A DNA stretch of 12,145 nt from JACQCV01 sp964639675 (GCA_964639675.1 CAZXEK010000039.1:1-12145), one strand, 5' to 3'. Positions 1 through 6,666 are shown, numbered from the stretch's first letter. Translations and numbers: made by a program. Notes: a model not told the origin generated them from the letters alone.

Positions 1-2
1 TC

Positions 3-599
3 GGTAGATATACCGGGCAAAACACTTCTGGTACTAACAATGGTGCTAATCAGACTAGGGGTCAGATGATCTTAGACGCGTCCACAATCGCGCTAAACAA
101 CTTCCAGAGTGACATGAAGGATCCGGAGAAGCGTGCTCGAATCGTGCTCGAATCTTTCAAGAAGCTTAGGGACAGTGGCAACATATCCCGAGAGGATTAT
201 GATAGCGATGCCATAGGCAAACTCAAGGATCTAACCGGCTGTGATGTCCCATTCCTGGAGAAAATTCTCAAGGACTTACTTAGCGCCACCATGGATCCCG
301 AGAAGGCGCTCCAGCTTATCCTTAAATTGCCCGCTCTTCGCGGTGATGCCCTGATAACTCTGGGTAGTGAGATCAGGAAGGCTGATTTTGCTAAGTCCGC
401 TGAGCTATATATACGAGAGAGGGAATCTGGTAGTGACCAGAAGAAGATCTTCGGTCTTATGCGGTCAGGCAACCTACCCGAGCTTGATATGGCGACCAAC
501 ATTAAGGGTTTCAACCAACAATTCCCGCGACAAGCCATATTTTCTAGTTATGAAGAGGCGTATCAGAGATACCAGATTTCTAGTGGGCTCGCTAGGTAG
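3..599 (+). CDS. Unrecognised protein, C-terminal part (5'-truncated by the window edge)
   Basis: The frame is open from the left edge to the TAG at 597-599, so I treat it as the 3' end of a longer gene. An in-frame ATG at 66 follows an AGGGG and would give a complete 177-residue protein, so an internal or true start there cannot be excluded. The 21 codons before that ATG encode a low-complexity stretch rich in Gly, Asn, Thr and Gln, which looks like a linker. The rest is charged and probably alpha-helical, with no predicted membrane segment, no cysteine cluster and one Cys near residue 59 of the ATG-66 form. I recognise no catalytic motif or family. A hand count gives 52% GC at 121-180, against 30% at 1141-1200 in the next gene, so base use differs from its neighbour. 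The stop directly abuts the next reading frame (GTG at 600), so the two may be cotranscribed. Function unknown. Confidence 0.6.
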   Translation, partial: GRYTGQNTSGTNNGANQTRGQMILDASTIALNNFQSDMKDPEKRARIVLESFKKLRDSGNISREDYDSDAIGKLKDLTGCDVPFLEKILKDLLSATMDPEKALQLILKLPALRGDALITLGSEIRKADFAKSAELYIRERESGSDQKKIFGLMRSGNLPELDMATNIKGFNQQFPRQAIFSSYEEAYQRYQISSGLAR

Positions 600-617
600 G
601 TGAGAATAGGGAGAAAT

Positions 618-1232
618 ATGGGGTCAGCCACCGTATTTATGTGTACACTACATAACAAATACATAAAAAATATATTGATCGTCATTGTTGCCGTTGCCTT
701 AATCGGCTTTTTAGCATATTCGGTTGTTGAATATAGAAGAAGTGGAATAGCTGAACGGGGAGTTGTTACTTGCAGTGAGGGTCAATGTTTCTGGAGTGCC
801 CACATACACCTTGATATGCCTATTGAAATTTGCGGCAAGAAACATCTCTTACCTAAGTTTAGGGGACCTCTCAATGATATGCATACTCATGGGGATGATA
901 ATATAATTCATTGGCATGATAAGATTGCATTTGAGCCAGCAAATAAGCAGTTCTTAGAATCGAACCCCTTTGAACTTGGCCTTATTTTCAAAACCCTTGA
1001 ACTTCCTCTGGTTGATGATATGCTCTTGGGTAAGAAAGATGGCGATTTATGTGGCGGATTCGCCAGTACTTGGAAGGTTTTTATAAACGGAACATCTAAT
1101 CCGAACTGGAGAAGTTATGAATGGAAAGATCATGATATTGCATATTTTGTTTTTGATGCAAGAATTATAGAAGAATTAGAGAAAGAGTTCCGTCAAAAGC
1201 CACTGATATTTTCTCCTATTGGCGAGGGTTAG
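618..1232 (+). CDS. Membrane-anchored His/Cys-rich protein, putative extracytoplasmic metal-binding protein
   Basis: I choose ATG 618 (204 residues) because AGGGAG at 608-613 precedes it. GTG 600, which directly abuts the upstream stop, and ATG 639 are alternatives. Residues about 17-37 form one hydrophobic helix, so the protein is probably a signal-anchored protein with its body outside the cytoplasm. After it come a Cys pair (C52, C57), an AHIH element (H62, H64), C72 and H76, then a dense cluster HTHGDDNIIHWH (H89, H91, H98, H100), and later C145 and H172. The His-x-His pairs, separated by an acidic Gly-Asp-Asp, look like a divalent metal site. From memory the pattern resembles small bacterial and archaeal proteins of unknown function carrying paired HxH and HTH motifs; I cannot name a family with certainty. 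It is followed 46 nt later by a ten-cysteine mini-protein and then a CcdA-like gene, so a role in metal or thiol-redox handling at the envelope is inferred, not shown. Confidence 0.75.
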   Translation: MGSATVFMCTLHNKYIKNILIVIVAVALIGFLAYSVVEYRRSGIAERGVVTCSEGQCFWSAHIHLDMPIEICGKKHLLPKFRGPLNDMHTHGDDNIIHWHDKIAFEPANKQFLESNPFELGLIFKTLELPLVDDMLLGKKDGDLCGGFASTWKVFINGTSNPNWRSYEWKDHDIAYFVFDARIIEELEKEFRQKPLIFSPIGEG

Positions 1233-1278
1233 TTGCTAAGGGTCGATATTTGATTAGAAATAATTTTAAATAGATATT

Positions 1279-1446
1279 ATGGACAATGATATAAATAAAA
1301 AAACTTGCGTAAGGTGCAATAAAAAGGATTGTGAGTCGTGTGTAGAAGAGGGCGATAAAAGTTTCTGTTGCCAGTCATGTTGTGATGAGCATAAGAAGGT
1401 GGAGGGGAGAAAGGAAGAACCTGCAAATGTCTGCCGTTTTTGCTAA
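1279..1446 (+). CDS. Small cysteine-rich protein (55 aa), putative zinc/metal-binding
   Basis: Reading from ATG 1279 to TAA 1444-1446 gives 55 residues with ten cysteines at 10, 13, 18, 21, 30, 31, 34, 35, 52 and 55. They are arranged as CxxC, CxxC, CCxxCC and a terminal CxxC. The rest is Lys/Glu/Asp-rich and there is no signal peptide or membrane segment, so it should be cytoplasmic. Paired CxxC spacing is the hallmark of zinc ribbons, of metal-thiolate proteins and of some redox-active proteins; the CCxxCC block with H38 nearby resembles a small metal-binding knuckle. There is no clear Shine-Dalgarno. It sits 46 nt after the His-rich gene and 20 nt before the CcdA-like gene on the same strand, and the regular cysteine pattern is hard to obtain by chance in a non-coding stretch. 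Its partner or substrate is unknown; a link to thiol transfer through the CcdA-like neighbour is an inference. Confidence 0.75.
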   Translation: MDNDINKKTCVRCNKKDCESCVEEGDKSFCCQSCCDEHKKVEGRKEEPANVCRFC

Positions 1447-1466
1447 GCTCAACTTAATTTTATTAT

Positions 1467-2159
1467 ATGGAGGCAACTAACCTAACGATACCCATTCTAG
1501 TCGGGGCCGCTATCATTGATAGCATCAATCCCTGCGCGTTTGGAGTACTTATTTTTCTACTGGCGTATCTATTCAAGGCCTTTAAATCCCGAACCATGGT
1601 ACTTATTCATGGCCTCACATATATTACCGCAGTTTTTATAACTTACTTTGTCGCCGGACTCCTACTTCTCCCCGTCATTAGTCAATTGGGTAGAGTTAGC
1701 ACAACTGTCTATGTCGTCATAGGCGTGATTTTGATTATTGCCGGCATCTTGGAAATCAAGGATTTCTTTTTTTATGGCAAGGGTATATCTTTAGCAATTT
1801 TTCCGTCAGCCGCCAAACGCATTGAGATGTTCGTCCAAAACATCACGGGAAAACTTTCTACATCTTTTTTTCTCGGTGTGTTTGTCGCTCTTGTCGAATT
1901 ACCATGCACGGGGGCGGTATATTTAGGAGTGCTGGCTCTGGTATCTATCTCGGGTCTAACGGTCAATAATTTCTTGCTACTTTTTATATACAACCTTCTT
2001 TTTGTCCTTCCACTTATCGTCATCCTTCTTTTAATTTACAGAGGCGGTCAGACAGAACAATTCGAGAAATTGCGAGATAAATATAAGGGATATATGCGCT
2101 TGGCTACCGGACTGCTTCTGATTGTGCTGGGTGGGTGGATGATTATGTTTATTTTATAA
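1467..2159 (+). CDS. CcdA/DsbD-transmembrane-type thiol:disulfide transport protein
   Basis: This 230-residue, almost wholly hydrophobic protein has about six membrane segments (roughly residues 6-38, 44-70, 79-97, 130-160, 166-190 and 209-229). Two helices carry the family signature: Asn-Pro-Cys at 21-23 (INPCAFG) and Glu-Leu-Pro-Cys at 144-147 (ELPCTG). In the DsbD-beta/CcdA family this intramembrane cysteine pair takes electrons from cytoplasmic thioredoxin and passes them outward to reduce extracytoplasmic thiol proteins, for example in cytochrome c maturation or disulfide repair. No cytochrome c or haem-lyase gene and no thioredoxin-fold gene is visible here, so the outward client is not evident. 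The flanking His/Cys-rich proteins are candidates. Length matches short CcdA rather than full DsbD. It starts 20 nt after the ten-cysteine gene with no obvious Shine-Dalgarno and lies 21 nt before the antiporter gene, consistent with one operon. Confidence 0.85.
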   Translation: MEATNLTIPILVGAAIIDSINPCAFGVLIFLLAYLFKAFKSRTMVLIHGLTYITAVFITYFVAGLLLLPVISQLGRVSTTVYVVIGVILIIAGILEIKDFFFYGKGISLAIFPSAAKRIEMFVQNITGKLSTSFFLGVFVALVELPCTGAVYLGVLALVSISGLTVNNFLLLFIYNLLFVLPLIVILLLIYRGGQTEQFEKLRDKYKGYMRLATGLLLIVLGGWMIMFIL

Positions 2160-2180
2160 ATTCTTCATAATTTTATCAGT

Positions 2181-3143
2181 ATGACTATGACCTACATCTT
2201 ATTTATCTTCGGTTTCATCCTCTTAATCAAGGGTGCAGATCTACTCGTTGATGGATCTTCTTCATTGGCCAAACGATTTGGTATATCCTCAATAGTTATT
2301 GGGCTGACGATAGTGGCGTTCGGCACCTCAATGCCGGAGTTAATCGTCAATATTCTTGCCAGTATCAACGGCAATACAGACATCGCTATCGGAAATATCT
2401 TAGGAAGTAATATCGCCAATATTTTACTGATCTTAGGTATTTCAGCTGTTATCTATCCATTAGCGGTAAAAAGGGGGACAGTATGGAAGGAGATCCCTTT
2501 CGCCTTTTTAGCAGTAATAGTCTTCGCTATAATGGCCAATGACAGATTGATTGACAATGGTTTAAGCTCTGTATTATCTCGAATTGACGGCCTTGTCCTA
2601 ATCTCCTTTTTTGCCATTTATCTTGTTTATGTATTTGGTATTAGCAGAGTTGAATCTGCGGACATAGTGGAAGGCCTCCCCCGAGTTCATCCAATGGCCC
2701 AATCATTCTTAATGATTGTCGGAGGTCTTGTGGGGCTAGTGGTGGGTGGCAAGTGGATCGTAGACGGCGCGGTGATCATTGCCACGGGCTTTGGCCTTAG
2801 TGAAGCTTTGATAGGCCTTACTGTGGTGGCAGTAGGTACCTCCTTGCCAGAGTTAGCAACTTCCGCAGTGGCTGCTTATAAAAGGAATTTTGATATTGCC
2901 ATAGGGAATGTAGTTGGATCGAATATCTTTAATATATTTTGGGTTTTAGGAGTAAGTGCTATGATACGACCCCTACCTTTCTCCCCGGCAATAATGAGTG
3001 ATGTGATTATGACAATTTTCGCGACATTTCTACTGTTTATTTTTATGTTCATTGGAAAGAGGCATGAACTTGAGCGATGGCAGGGTGTATTTTTTGTGGC
3101 TACCTACATATTGTATATCTCATATTTAGTTATTCGAGGGTAA
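2181..3143 (+). CDS. Calcium/sodium antiporter, CaCA family (YrbG-like)
   Basis: This 320-residue polytopic membrane protein has the two inverted alpha repeats of the CaCA cation/Ca2+ exchanger superfamily. Repeat 1 carries GTSMPEL (49-54, acidic ligand E53) and GNILGSNIANI (71-81). Repeat 2 carries GTSLPEL (219-225, E224) and GNVVGSNIFNI (242-252). The two Glu residues and the GSN helices form the ion site in structurally known homologues. About ten membrane helices are expected, with a short charged loop near residues 155-172 joining the halves. The length is typical of bacterial YrbG-type proteins. It probably exchanges Ca2+ (or a related divalent ion) for Na+ or H+ across the inner membrane; direction and ion are not readable from sequence. 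The start at 2181 is taken because the next ATG (2187) is two codons on; neither has a clear Shine-Dalgarno. It follows the CcdA-like gene closely and is probably cotranscribed with it. Confidence 0.9.
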   Translation: MTMTYILFIFGFILLIKGADLLVDGSSSLAKRFGISSIVIGLTIVAFGTSMPELIVNILASINGNTDIAIGNILGSNIANILLILGISAVIYPLAVKRGTVWKEIPFAFLAVIVFAIMANDRLIDNGLSSVLSRIDGLVLISFFAIYLVYVFGISRVESADIVEGLPRVHPMAQSFLMIVGGLVGLVVGGKWIVDGAVIIATGFGLSEALIGLTVVAVGTSLPELATSAVAAYKRNFDIAIGNVVGSNIFNIFWVLGVSAMIRPLPFSPAIMSDVIMTIFATFLLFIFMFIGKRHELERWQGVFFVATYILYISYLVIRG

Positions 3144-3171
3144 TTGGTGGCTCTCTATCTCGTGTTATAAT
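3144..3171 (+). promoter_or_regulatory. Putative sigma-70-type promoter of the mgtE-like gene
   Basis: A perfect -10 hexamer TATAAT lies at 3166-3171 and a TTGGTG at 3144-3149 sits 16 nt upstream of it. It starts just after the antiporter stop codon, and transcription would begin near 3178, leaving a leader of about 55 nt before the transporter start. The -35 match is poor, so the call rests mainly on the -10 and its position. Confidence 0.5.
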
Positions 3172-3232
3172 TAACTGAACGAGGACGGATGATTAACCTT
3201 GTTTTGTAGAATATGGACGTTAAGGCAATTAT

Positions 3233-4243
3233 ATGCTAAAAGATCAACAAAAAAATTTAGCTTTACCATCGGATTCAGCCAGTAAAATTATGGCGCACAA
3301 TGTGCCGATTGTATTGGATACGGCGACTGTTGCTGAAATAGAGCAGCTTCTCTTGAGGGAAGCTAAAAATCTTGAAACAATAAACTATATCTATATAGTA
3401 GATTCTAAAAATAGATTGGTTGGAGTCATATCTATCAAAGAGGTTTTTGGTCTACCTAAAACAACATCGGTTGCACAAGTAATGAAAAGGGAGTTAGTGA
3501 AGGTTCGACCCCATACCGACCAAGAACGTGTGGCAATGCTTGCCATCAAGCACTCCCTAAAGGCTATTCCGGTGGTTGATGCGGAGGGTAAATTTCTTGG
3601 CGCTGTTCCGTCTGATGTTATTTTATACGTCTTACATCAAGAGCACATTGAAGATATTTTGCATTCAATCGGTATTCACGCTATCGGTGATCCTTCTAAA
3701 GATCTGACTACCAGTTCGGCAATTTTTCATTTTAAAAAACGTCTCCCCTGGCTGATGGTTGGAACTCTTGGTGGATTTGGGGCTGCCATACTGGTCGGTT
3801 CTTTTGAATCGTTGCTGGAAGAGCTTTTACTTTTGGCTGCTTTTATTCCTGCCTTAGTTTATATGGCGGATGCTGTTGGGGTCCAAACTCAGATGATTTT
3901 TATTCGCAGTTTAATTTTAGATCAGAGTCTAGATTTTAAAAAGTATCTCCAGCGAGAGATAATTGTCGGCGTTTTGTTGGCAGTGGTGTTGGCGGCGATG
4001 ATCGGAGTACTATCGTTTATTTGGCATGGATTGCCCATCCTGTCCTTGATTTTAAGTCTTTCATTTTTCTTGGCTATAATTTTTGCAGTGGTTGTGGCAG
4101 TTTTGCTACCTTGGGCTTTTTATAAATTTCATCAAGATCCGGCAATTGCTTCTGGTCCTCTTGCTACGATTACTCGTGATATCCTAAGTATCATAATTTA
4201 TTTTCTCACCGCCTCGATCGTTTTAACTATTTCTAGTTCTTAA
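3233..4243 (+). CDS. MgtE-type Mg2+/divalent cation transporter with tandem CBS domains
   Basis: This 336-residue protein starts directly with a CBS pair (about residues 15-75 and 80-140), followed by an MgtE membrane domain of five predicted helices (about 170-190, 196-215, 242-264, 270-297, 312-334). The last part matches the MgtE pore region: DPAIASGPLATITRDIL at 302-318, where D316 corresponds by position to the conserved pore Asp that selects Mg2+. The second-helix signature, usually rich in GGN, reads MADAVGVQTQ (211-220), a divergent form. The usual N-terminal MgtE_N superhelical domain of about 130 residues is absent; in classical MgtE it acts with CBS as the intracellular Mg2+ sensor. 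Start choice is firm: an in-frame stop lies at 3221-3223 and AAGG (3222-3225) stands seven bases before ATG 3233. It has its own probable promoter. It should work as a homodimer in the inner membrane, importing Mg2+ or a related ion. Confidence 0.88.
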   Translation: MLKDQQKNLALPSDSASKIMAHNVPIVLDTATVAEIEQLLLREAKNLETINYIYIVDSKNRLVGVISIKEVFGLPKTTSVAQVMKRELVKVRPHTDQERVAMLAIKHSLKAIPVVDAEGKFLGAVPSDVILYVLHQEHIEDILHSIGIHAIGDPSKDLTTSSAIFHFKKRLPWLMVGTLGGFGAAILVGSFESLLEELLLLAAFIPALVYMADAVGVQTQMIFIRSLILDQSLDFKKYLQREIIVGVLLAVVLAAMIGVLSFIWHGLPILSLILSLSFFLAIIFAVVVAVLLPWAFYKFHQDPAIASGPLATITRDILSIIIYFLTASIVLTISSS

Positions 4244-4253
4244 ATTTTATAAT

Positions 4254-4283
4254 AAAAAAATCCCCGTGGATATCTCCACGGGG
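4254..4283 (-). terminator. Rho-independent terminator of the PP2C gene
   Basis: A perfect 9-bp hairpin (arms 4262-4270 and 4275-4283, loop TATC) is flanked on its left by seven A residues (4254-4260). Read on the minus strand this is a GC-rich stem followed by a run of U, eight bases after the PP2C stop codon. On the plus strand the stem is followed by mixed sequence, so any effect on the converging transporter transcript would be weaker. Confidence 0.85.
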
Positions 4284-4290
4284 TGCTGGA

Positions 4291-5091
4291 TTACTTCTTC
4301 ATTCTAAAGACTATTGCAGTGGCGTTGTCACCGGTCTGTCTTTTGAGGGCGTCGTTGATCAGATCTTTAGCCTTACCGCCAGCCTTGATTATCTCGATAA
4401 ATCTTTTGGTCTGTTTGAGACCGCTAGATTTATGTTCAGGATCAAAGACTCCATCGCTCGCAACTATTACGATACTCTTTTTGTCGAGGCTGAATTCTGC
4501 CAGCTCCGGTTCGTGATTGAGGATCGATCCAAGTTTAATGTTTCCCAAGGCTCGACCCATTTGAAGACCATTTGTCCATTCTGGATTCCATATGTAGCCT
4601 TCTCCATAAAAACCACCCCTCGTGATGGCCAACTCTCTTTCCGCCAGATTTTCGCGGACGTTGTGGTTAGGAGATAGAAATATATTATCCAGAGAATCAG
4701 TAATGACAACTGGTGAGTCGCCGAGAATTGCGATATAGGCCACTAACTCAGGAGTATTTTTTGGAATAAAGACGAGAGACATGGTCGACCCACAATATTC
4801 ATTCTTAAGAAGATAATCTATTTTTTCCACAGCGTGCCGGAGTAATATTTTATAATCAGTTGAACCGCTAGCACTAAAAAGAATGAACTCATTCTCAAAT
4901 ATCGGGATGAGATTTTTCGACGCCTTATCAGCAACCGATGCTCCGCCATGACCATCGAATACTGCCATTAGATATCCGAAACTAAAGTTACGATAAACAT
5001 AACGATCTTCTTGGTACTTTCTTAGACCCTGATCAGTATAAAATGTTGCGGAACCAGTAGGCCATTTCCTCTTAGATTTAATTTTCGACAT
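4291..5091 (-). CDS. PP2C-family (PPM) Ser/Thr protein phosphatase
   Basis: This 266-residue soluble protein carries the PP2C motifs in order: QED (E28, D29), VFDGHGG (D46, G47), GSTMSLV (101-107), GDSPVV (D125), SPNHN (140-144), LQMGRALGN (176-184), ASDGVFD (D213) and GDNATA (D255). The Asp residues coordinate the two Mn2+/Mg2+ ions that activate water for dephosphorylation of Ser/Thr phosphoproteins. Length equals a bare PP2C catalytic domain; there is no membrane anchor or sensory domain. Bacterial enzymes of this type usually oppose a Hanks-type Ser/Thr kinase, but none is seen in this window. A purine-rich AAAGGGCGGGG stands just before the ATG. A minus-strand TATAAT lies 44 nt upstream and a perfect 44-nt palindrome overlaps the probable -35. 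It has its own terminator, so it is probably monocistronic. Its stop faces the mgtE-like gene (convergent). Confidence 0.9.
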   Translation of the reverse strand: MSKIKSKRKWPTGSATFYTDQGLRKYQEDRYVYRNFSFGYLMAVFDGHGGASVADKASKNLIPIFENEFILFSASGSTDYKILLRHAVEKIDYLLKNEYCGSTMSLVFIPKNTPELVAYIAILGDSPVVITDSLDNIFLSPNHNVRENLAERELAITRGGFYGEGYIWNPEWTNGLQMGRALGNIKLGSILNHEPELAEFSLDKKSIVIVASDGVFDPEHKSSGLKQTKRFIEIIKAGGKAKDLINDALKRQTGDNATAIVFRMKK

Positions 5092-5134
5092 ACCCCGCCC
5101 TTTTTGTTTTTCAATGATTCAAGTGTTTATAAAT

Positions 5135-5162
5135 ATTATAGCTTAGATCAAGTAAGGGTGAA
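5135..5162 (-). promoter_or_regulatory. Putative promoter of the PP2C gene
   Basis: On the minus strand TATAAT occupies 5140-5135 and TTCACC (four of six matches to TTGACA) occupies 5162-5157, spaced 16 nt. The predicted start would be near 5128, about 37 nt before the ATG. The -35 touches the edge of the palindrome at 5161-5204. Confidence 0.5.
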
Positions 5163-5204
5163 ACACTGTTTTTGTCTCACAGCTGTGAGACAAAAACAGT
5201 GTTT
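5161..5204. repeat. Perfect 44-nt palindrome (22-nt arms, no loop)
   Basis: Positions 5161-5182 are the exact reverse complement of 5183-5204; the centre reads CACAGCTGTG. Neither side is followed by a run of T on the relevant strand, so this is not a standard Rho-independent terminator. It lies between the terminator of the UDP-sugar dehydrogenase gene and the PP2C promoter, overlapping the probable -35 hexamer. That suits an operator for a dimeric regulator, or a cruciform or RNA hairpin. Function is inferred only from placement. Confidence 0.8.
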
Positions 5205-5213
5205 AGTATAAAT

Positions 5214-5241
5214 AAAAAAGACCGCGGGGAGTTCCCGCGGT
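5214..5241 (-). terminator. Rho-independent terminator of the UDP-sugar dehydrogenase gene
   Basis: Arms ACCGCGGG (5221-5228) and CCCGCGGT (5234-5241) form an eight-bp GC-rich stem with a short loop. Six A residues at 5214-5219 give a U tract on the minus strand. It lies about 80 nt beyond the stop codon. A weaker T run at 5244-5248 on the plus side could make it partly bidirectional. Confidence 0.8.
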
Positions 5242-5322
5242 ATGTTTTTAAACTAGTATATTTTAAGTTCCTGTATTTTAAGCTGGCGTGTTTTTGAAAT
5301 AGCGTTCTCTGGAGCGCCTGCC

Positions 5323-6654
5323 CTAGAAAGGAGATATCTTTTTGCGACCGATACTGATGTAGGTGAATCCCGACTTCTTCATCTGTTCTAGTGAGTAGAT
5401 ATTTCTGCCGTCAAAGATAGTTGGTGTTTTCATAATCGCGCGCATTTTTTCAAAATCAAGCGTTTTAAAAATGGGCCACTCCGTGACAATTATTAGAGCA
5501 TCTGCTCTACTTAGACAGCTGTACCTTTCTTTCTCATAGCCGATTTTCTCACCAAAAATCTTTCTAGCTTCATCCTCGGCTATGGGGTCATAGGCCTTTA
5601 TTTTGGAGCCTTGCTTAAGGAGATCCTCAACAATCGTGACCGAAGGTGCTTCTCGCATATCGTTGGTGTTTGGTTTGAACGACAGGCCCCATATTGCCAA
5701 GGTTTTGTCCCTAAGTGGTGTCATCTCTTCCTTGATTTTTTTTATAAAGCGCTGGCACTGTTCTTTGTTTACGATATCGACACAATTAGTGATTTTAGAG
5801 CTGCAACCATGCTTCCTTGCAATCGAGGCAAGACCCAGGACATCTTTCGGAAAGCAACTACCACCATATCCAATACCCGGATATAGAAAATGATTTCCGA
5901 TTCTTTTGTCGGCTGCCATTATTTTTCTGACATTTTCTATATCGGCGCCAGTGGCTTCGCATATCGTGGAGATCTCATTTATAAAAGAGATCTTCGTTGC
6001 TAGGAATGCGTTTGAGGCATATTTAGACATTTCGGCTGAGGGTATATCAACGATAAAAATAGGGTGGCCATTTTTGACCAGAGGGTCATAAAGTTCTTTT
6101 ATCTGTCCGGCAGCCCATTCGTTGTCGGTACCAACGACAATTCGATCTGGTCGCATAAAGTCGTCAATGGCAGAGCCCTCTTTCAAGAATTCCGGATTCG
6201 AAGCGACTTCAAATCTGATTTTCTTGCATCGAGTATCAAGCTCCTCTTGGATAATAGATCGAACAATCAGAGCAGTCCCGACTGGTACAGTAGATTTACT
6301 GATGATGATTTTGTTATCGGAGTTTAAATTTCTTCCTATAGCTCTCGCCGCACTCTCTACGTGTCCTAGGTAGACGTCACCATTGTCTGCCGAAGGAGTT
6401 CCAACAGCAATAAAAATAATTGATCCGAAATCGACTGTTGCCGACTCATCGTTCGAGAAGGATATACTCATATCCCTTCTTTTTCTTTCGAGCAACTCTT
6501 TTAGTCCAGGCTCATAGATCGGGATATCACCCCTCTCTAGCATCTTTATTTTATCTTCGTCAATGTCGTAACAGGTGACCTCGTTTCCTAATTCTGCCAA
6601 ACATGTCCCGGTAACTAGGCCTACATATCCAGCACCGAAGACAGAAACCCGCAT
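5323..6654 (-). CDS. ugd: UDP-glucose 6-dehydrogenase (UDP-glucose/GDP-mannose dehydrogenase family)
   Basis: This 443-residue soluble enzyme shows all three domains of the UDP-sugar dehydrogenase family. The N-terminal Rossmann fold has GAGYVG at 7-12 and an Asp after the second strand (D30), which favours NAD+. EPGL (48-51), GTPS (85-88) and STVPVGT (121-127) follow. The catalytic domain has NPEFLKEGSA (153-162), K211, K221 and the catalytic Cys267 in GGSCFPKD. The C-terminal sugar-binding domain has GLSFKPNTND (323-332) with K327. The reaction is two successive NAD+-dependent oxidations of UDP-glucose to UDP-glucuronate for surface polysaccharides; related family members act on other UDP-sugars, so the exact substrate is less certain than the family. 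It lies 88 nt after the mltG-like gene, with a strong Shine-Dalgarno and a possible promoter in that gap. A terminator follows. The envelope context with mltG is consistent. Confidence 0.95.
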   Translation of the reverse strand: MRVSVFGAGYVGLVTGTCLAELGNEVTCYDIDEDKIKMLERGDIPIYEPGLKELLERKRRDMSISFSNDESATVDFGSIIFIAVGTPSADNGDVYLGHVESAARAIGRNLNSDNKIIISKSTVPVGTALIVRSIIQEELDTRCKKIRFEVASNPEFLKEGSAIDDFMRPDRIVVGTDNEWAAGQIKELYDPLVKNGHPIFIVDIPSAEMSKYASNAFLATKISFINEISTICEATGADIENVRKIMAADKRIGNHFLYPGIGYGGSCFPKDVLGLASIARKHGCSSKITNCVDIVNKEQCQRFIKKIKEEMTPLRDKTLAIWGLSFKPNTNDMREAPSVTIVEDLLKQGSKIKAYDPIAEDEARKIFGEKIGYEKERYSCLSRADALIIVTEWPIFKTLDFEKMRAIMKTPTIFDGRNIYSLEQMKKSGFTYISIGRKKISPF

Positions 6655-6660
6655 TTCCTA

Positions 6661-6666
6661 CCTCCT
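6661..6666 (-). promoter_or_regulatory. Strong ribosome binding site of ugd
   Basis: On the minus strand AGGAGG (inside GAGGAGGTAGG) stands six bases before ATG 6654. It fixes the ugd start and shows that the host ribosome uses a standard anti-Shine-Dalgarno sequence. That makes the lack of such a site before ftsH, mltG and the ccdA-like gene notable. Confidence 0.85.

Noticed and set aside
197..538. Minus-strand open frame of 113 codons opposite the first gene
   Set aside because: It is antisense to a better frame that continues to the window edge, and its product shows no domain or sensible composition.
1250..1278. Promoter (TTGATT ... GATATT) just before the ten-cysteine gene
   Set aside because: The -10 would abut the start codon, placing the transcription start inside the gene.
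3172..3232. M-box Mg2+ riboswitch upstream of the mgtE-like gene
   Set aside because: The leader is only about 55-60 nt, too short for an M-box, and its conserved elements are not seen.
5161..5204. Rho-independent terminator
   Set aside because: No U tract on either strand; a proper terminator for ugd is present separately at 5214-5241.
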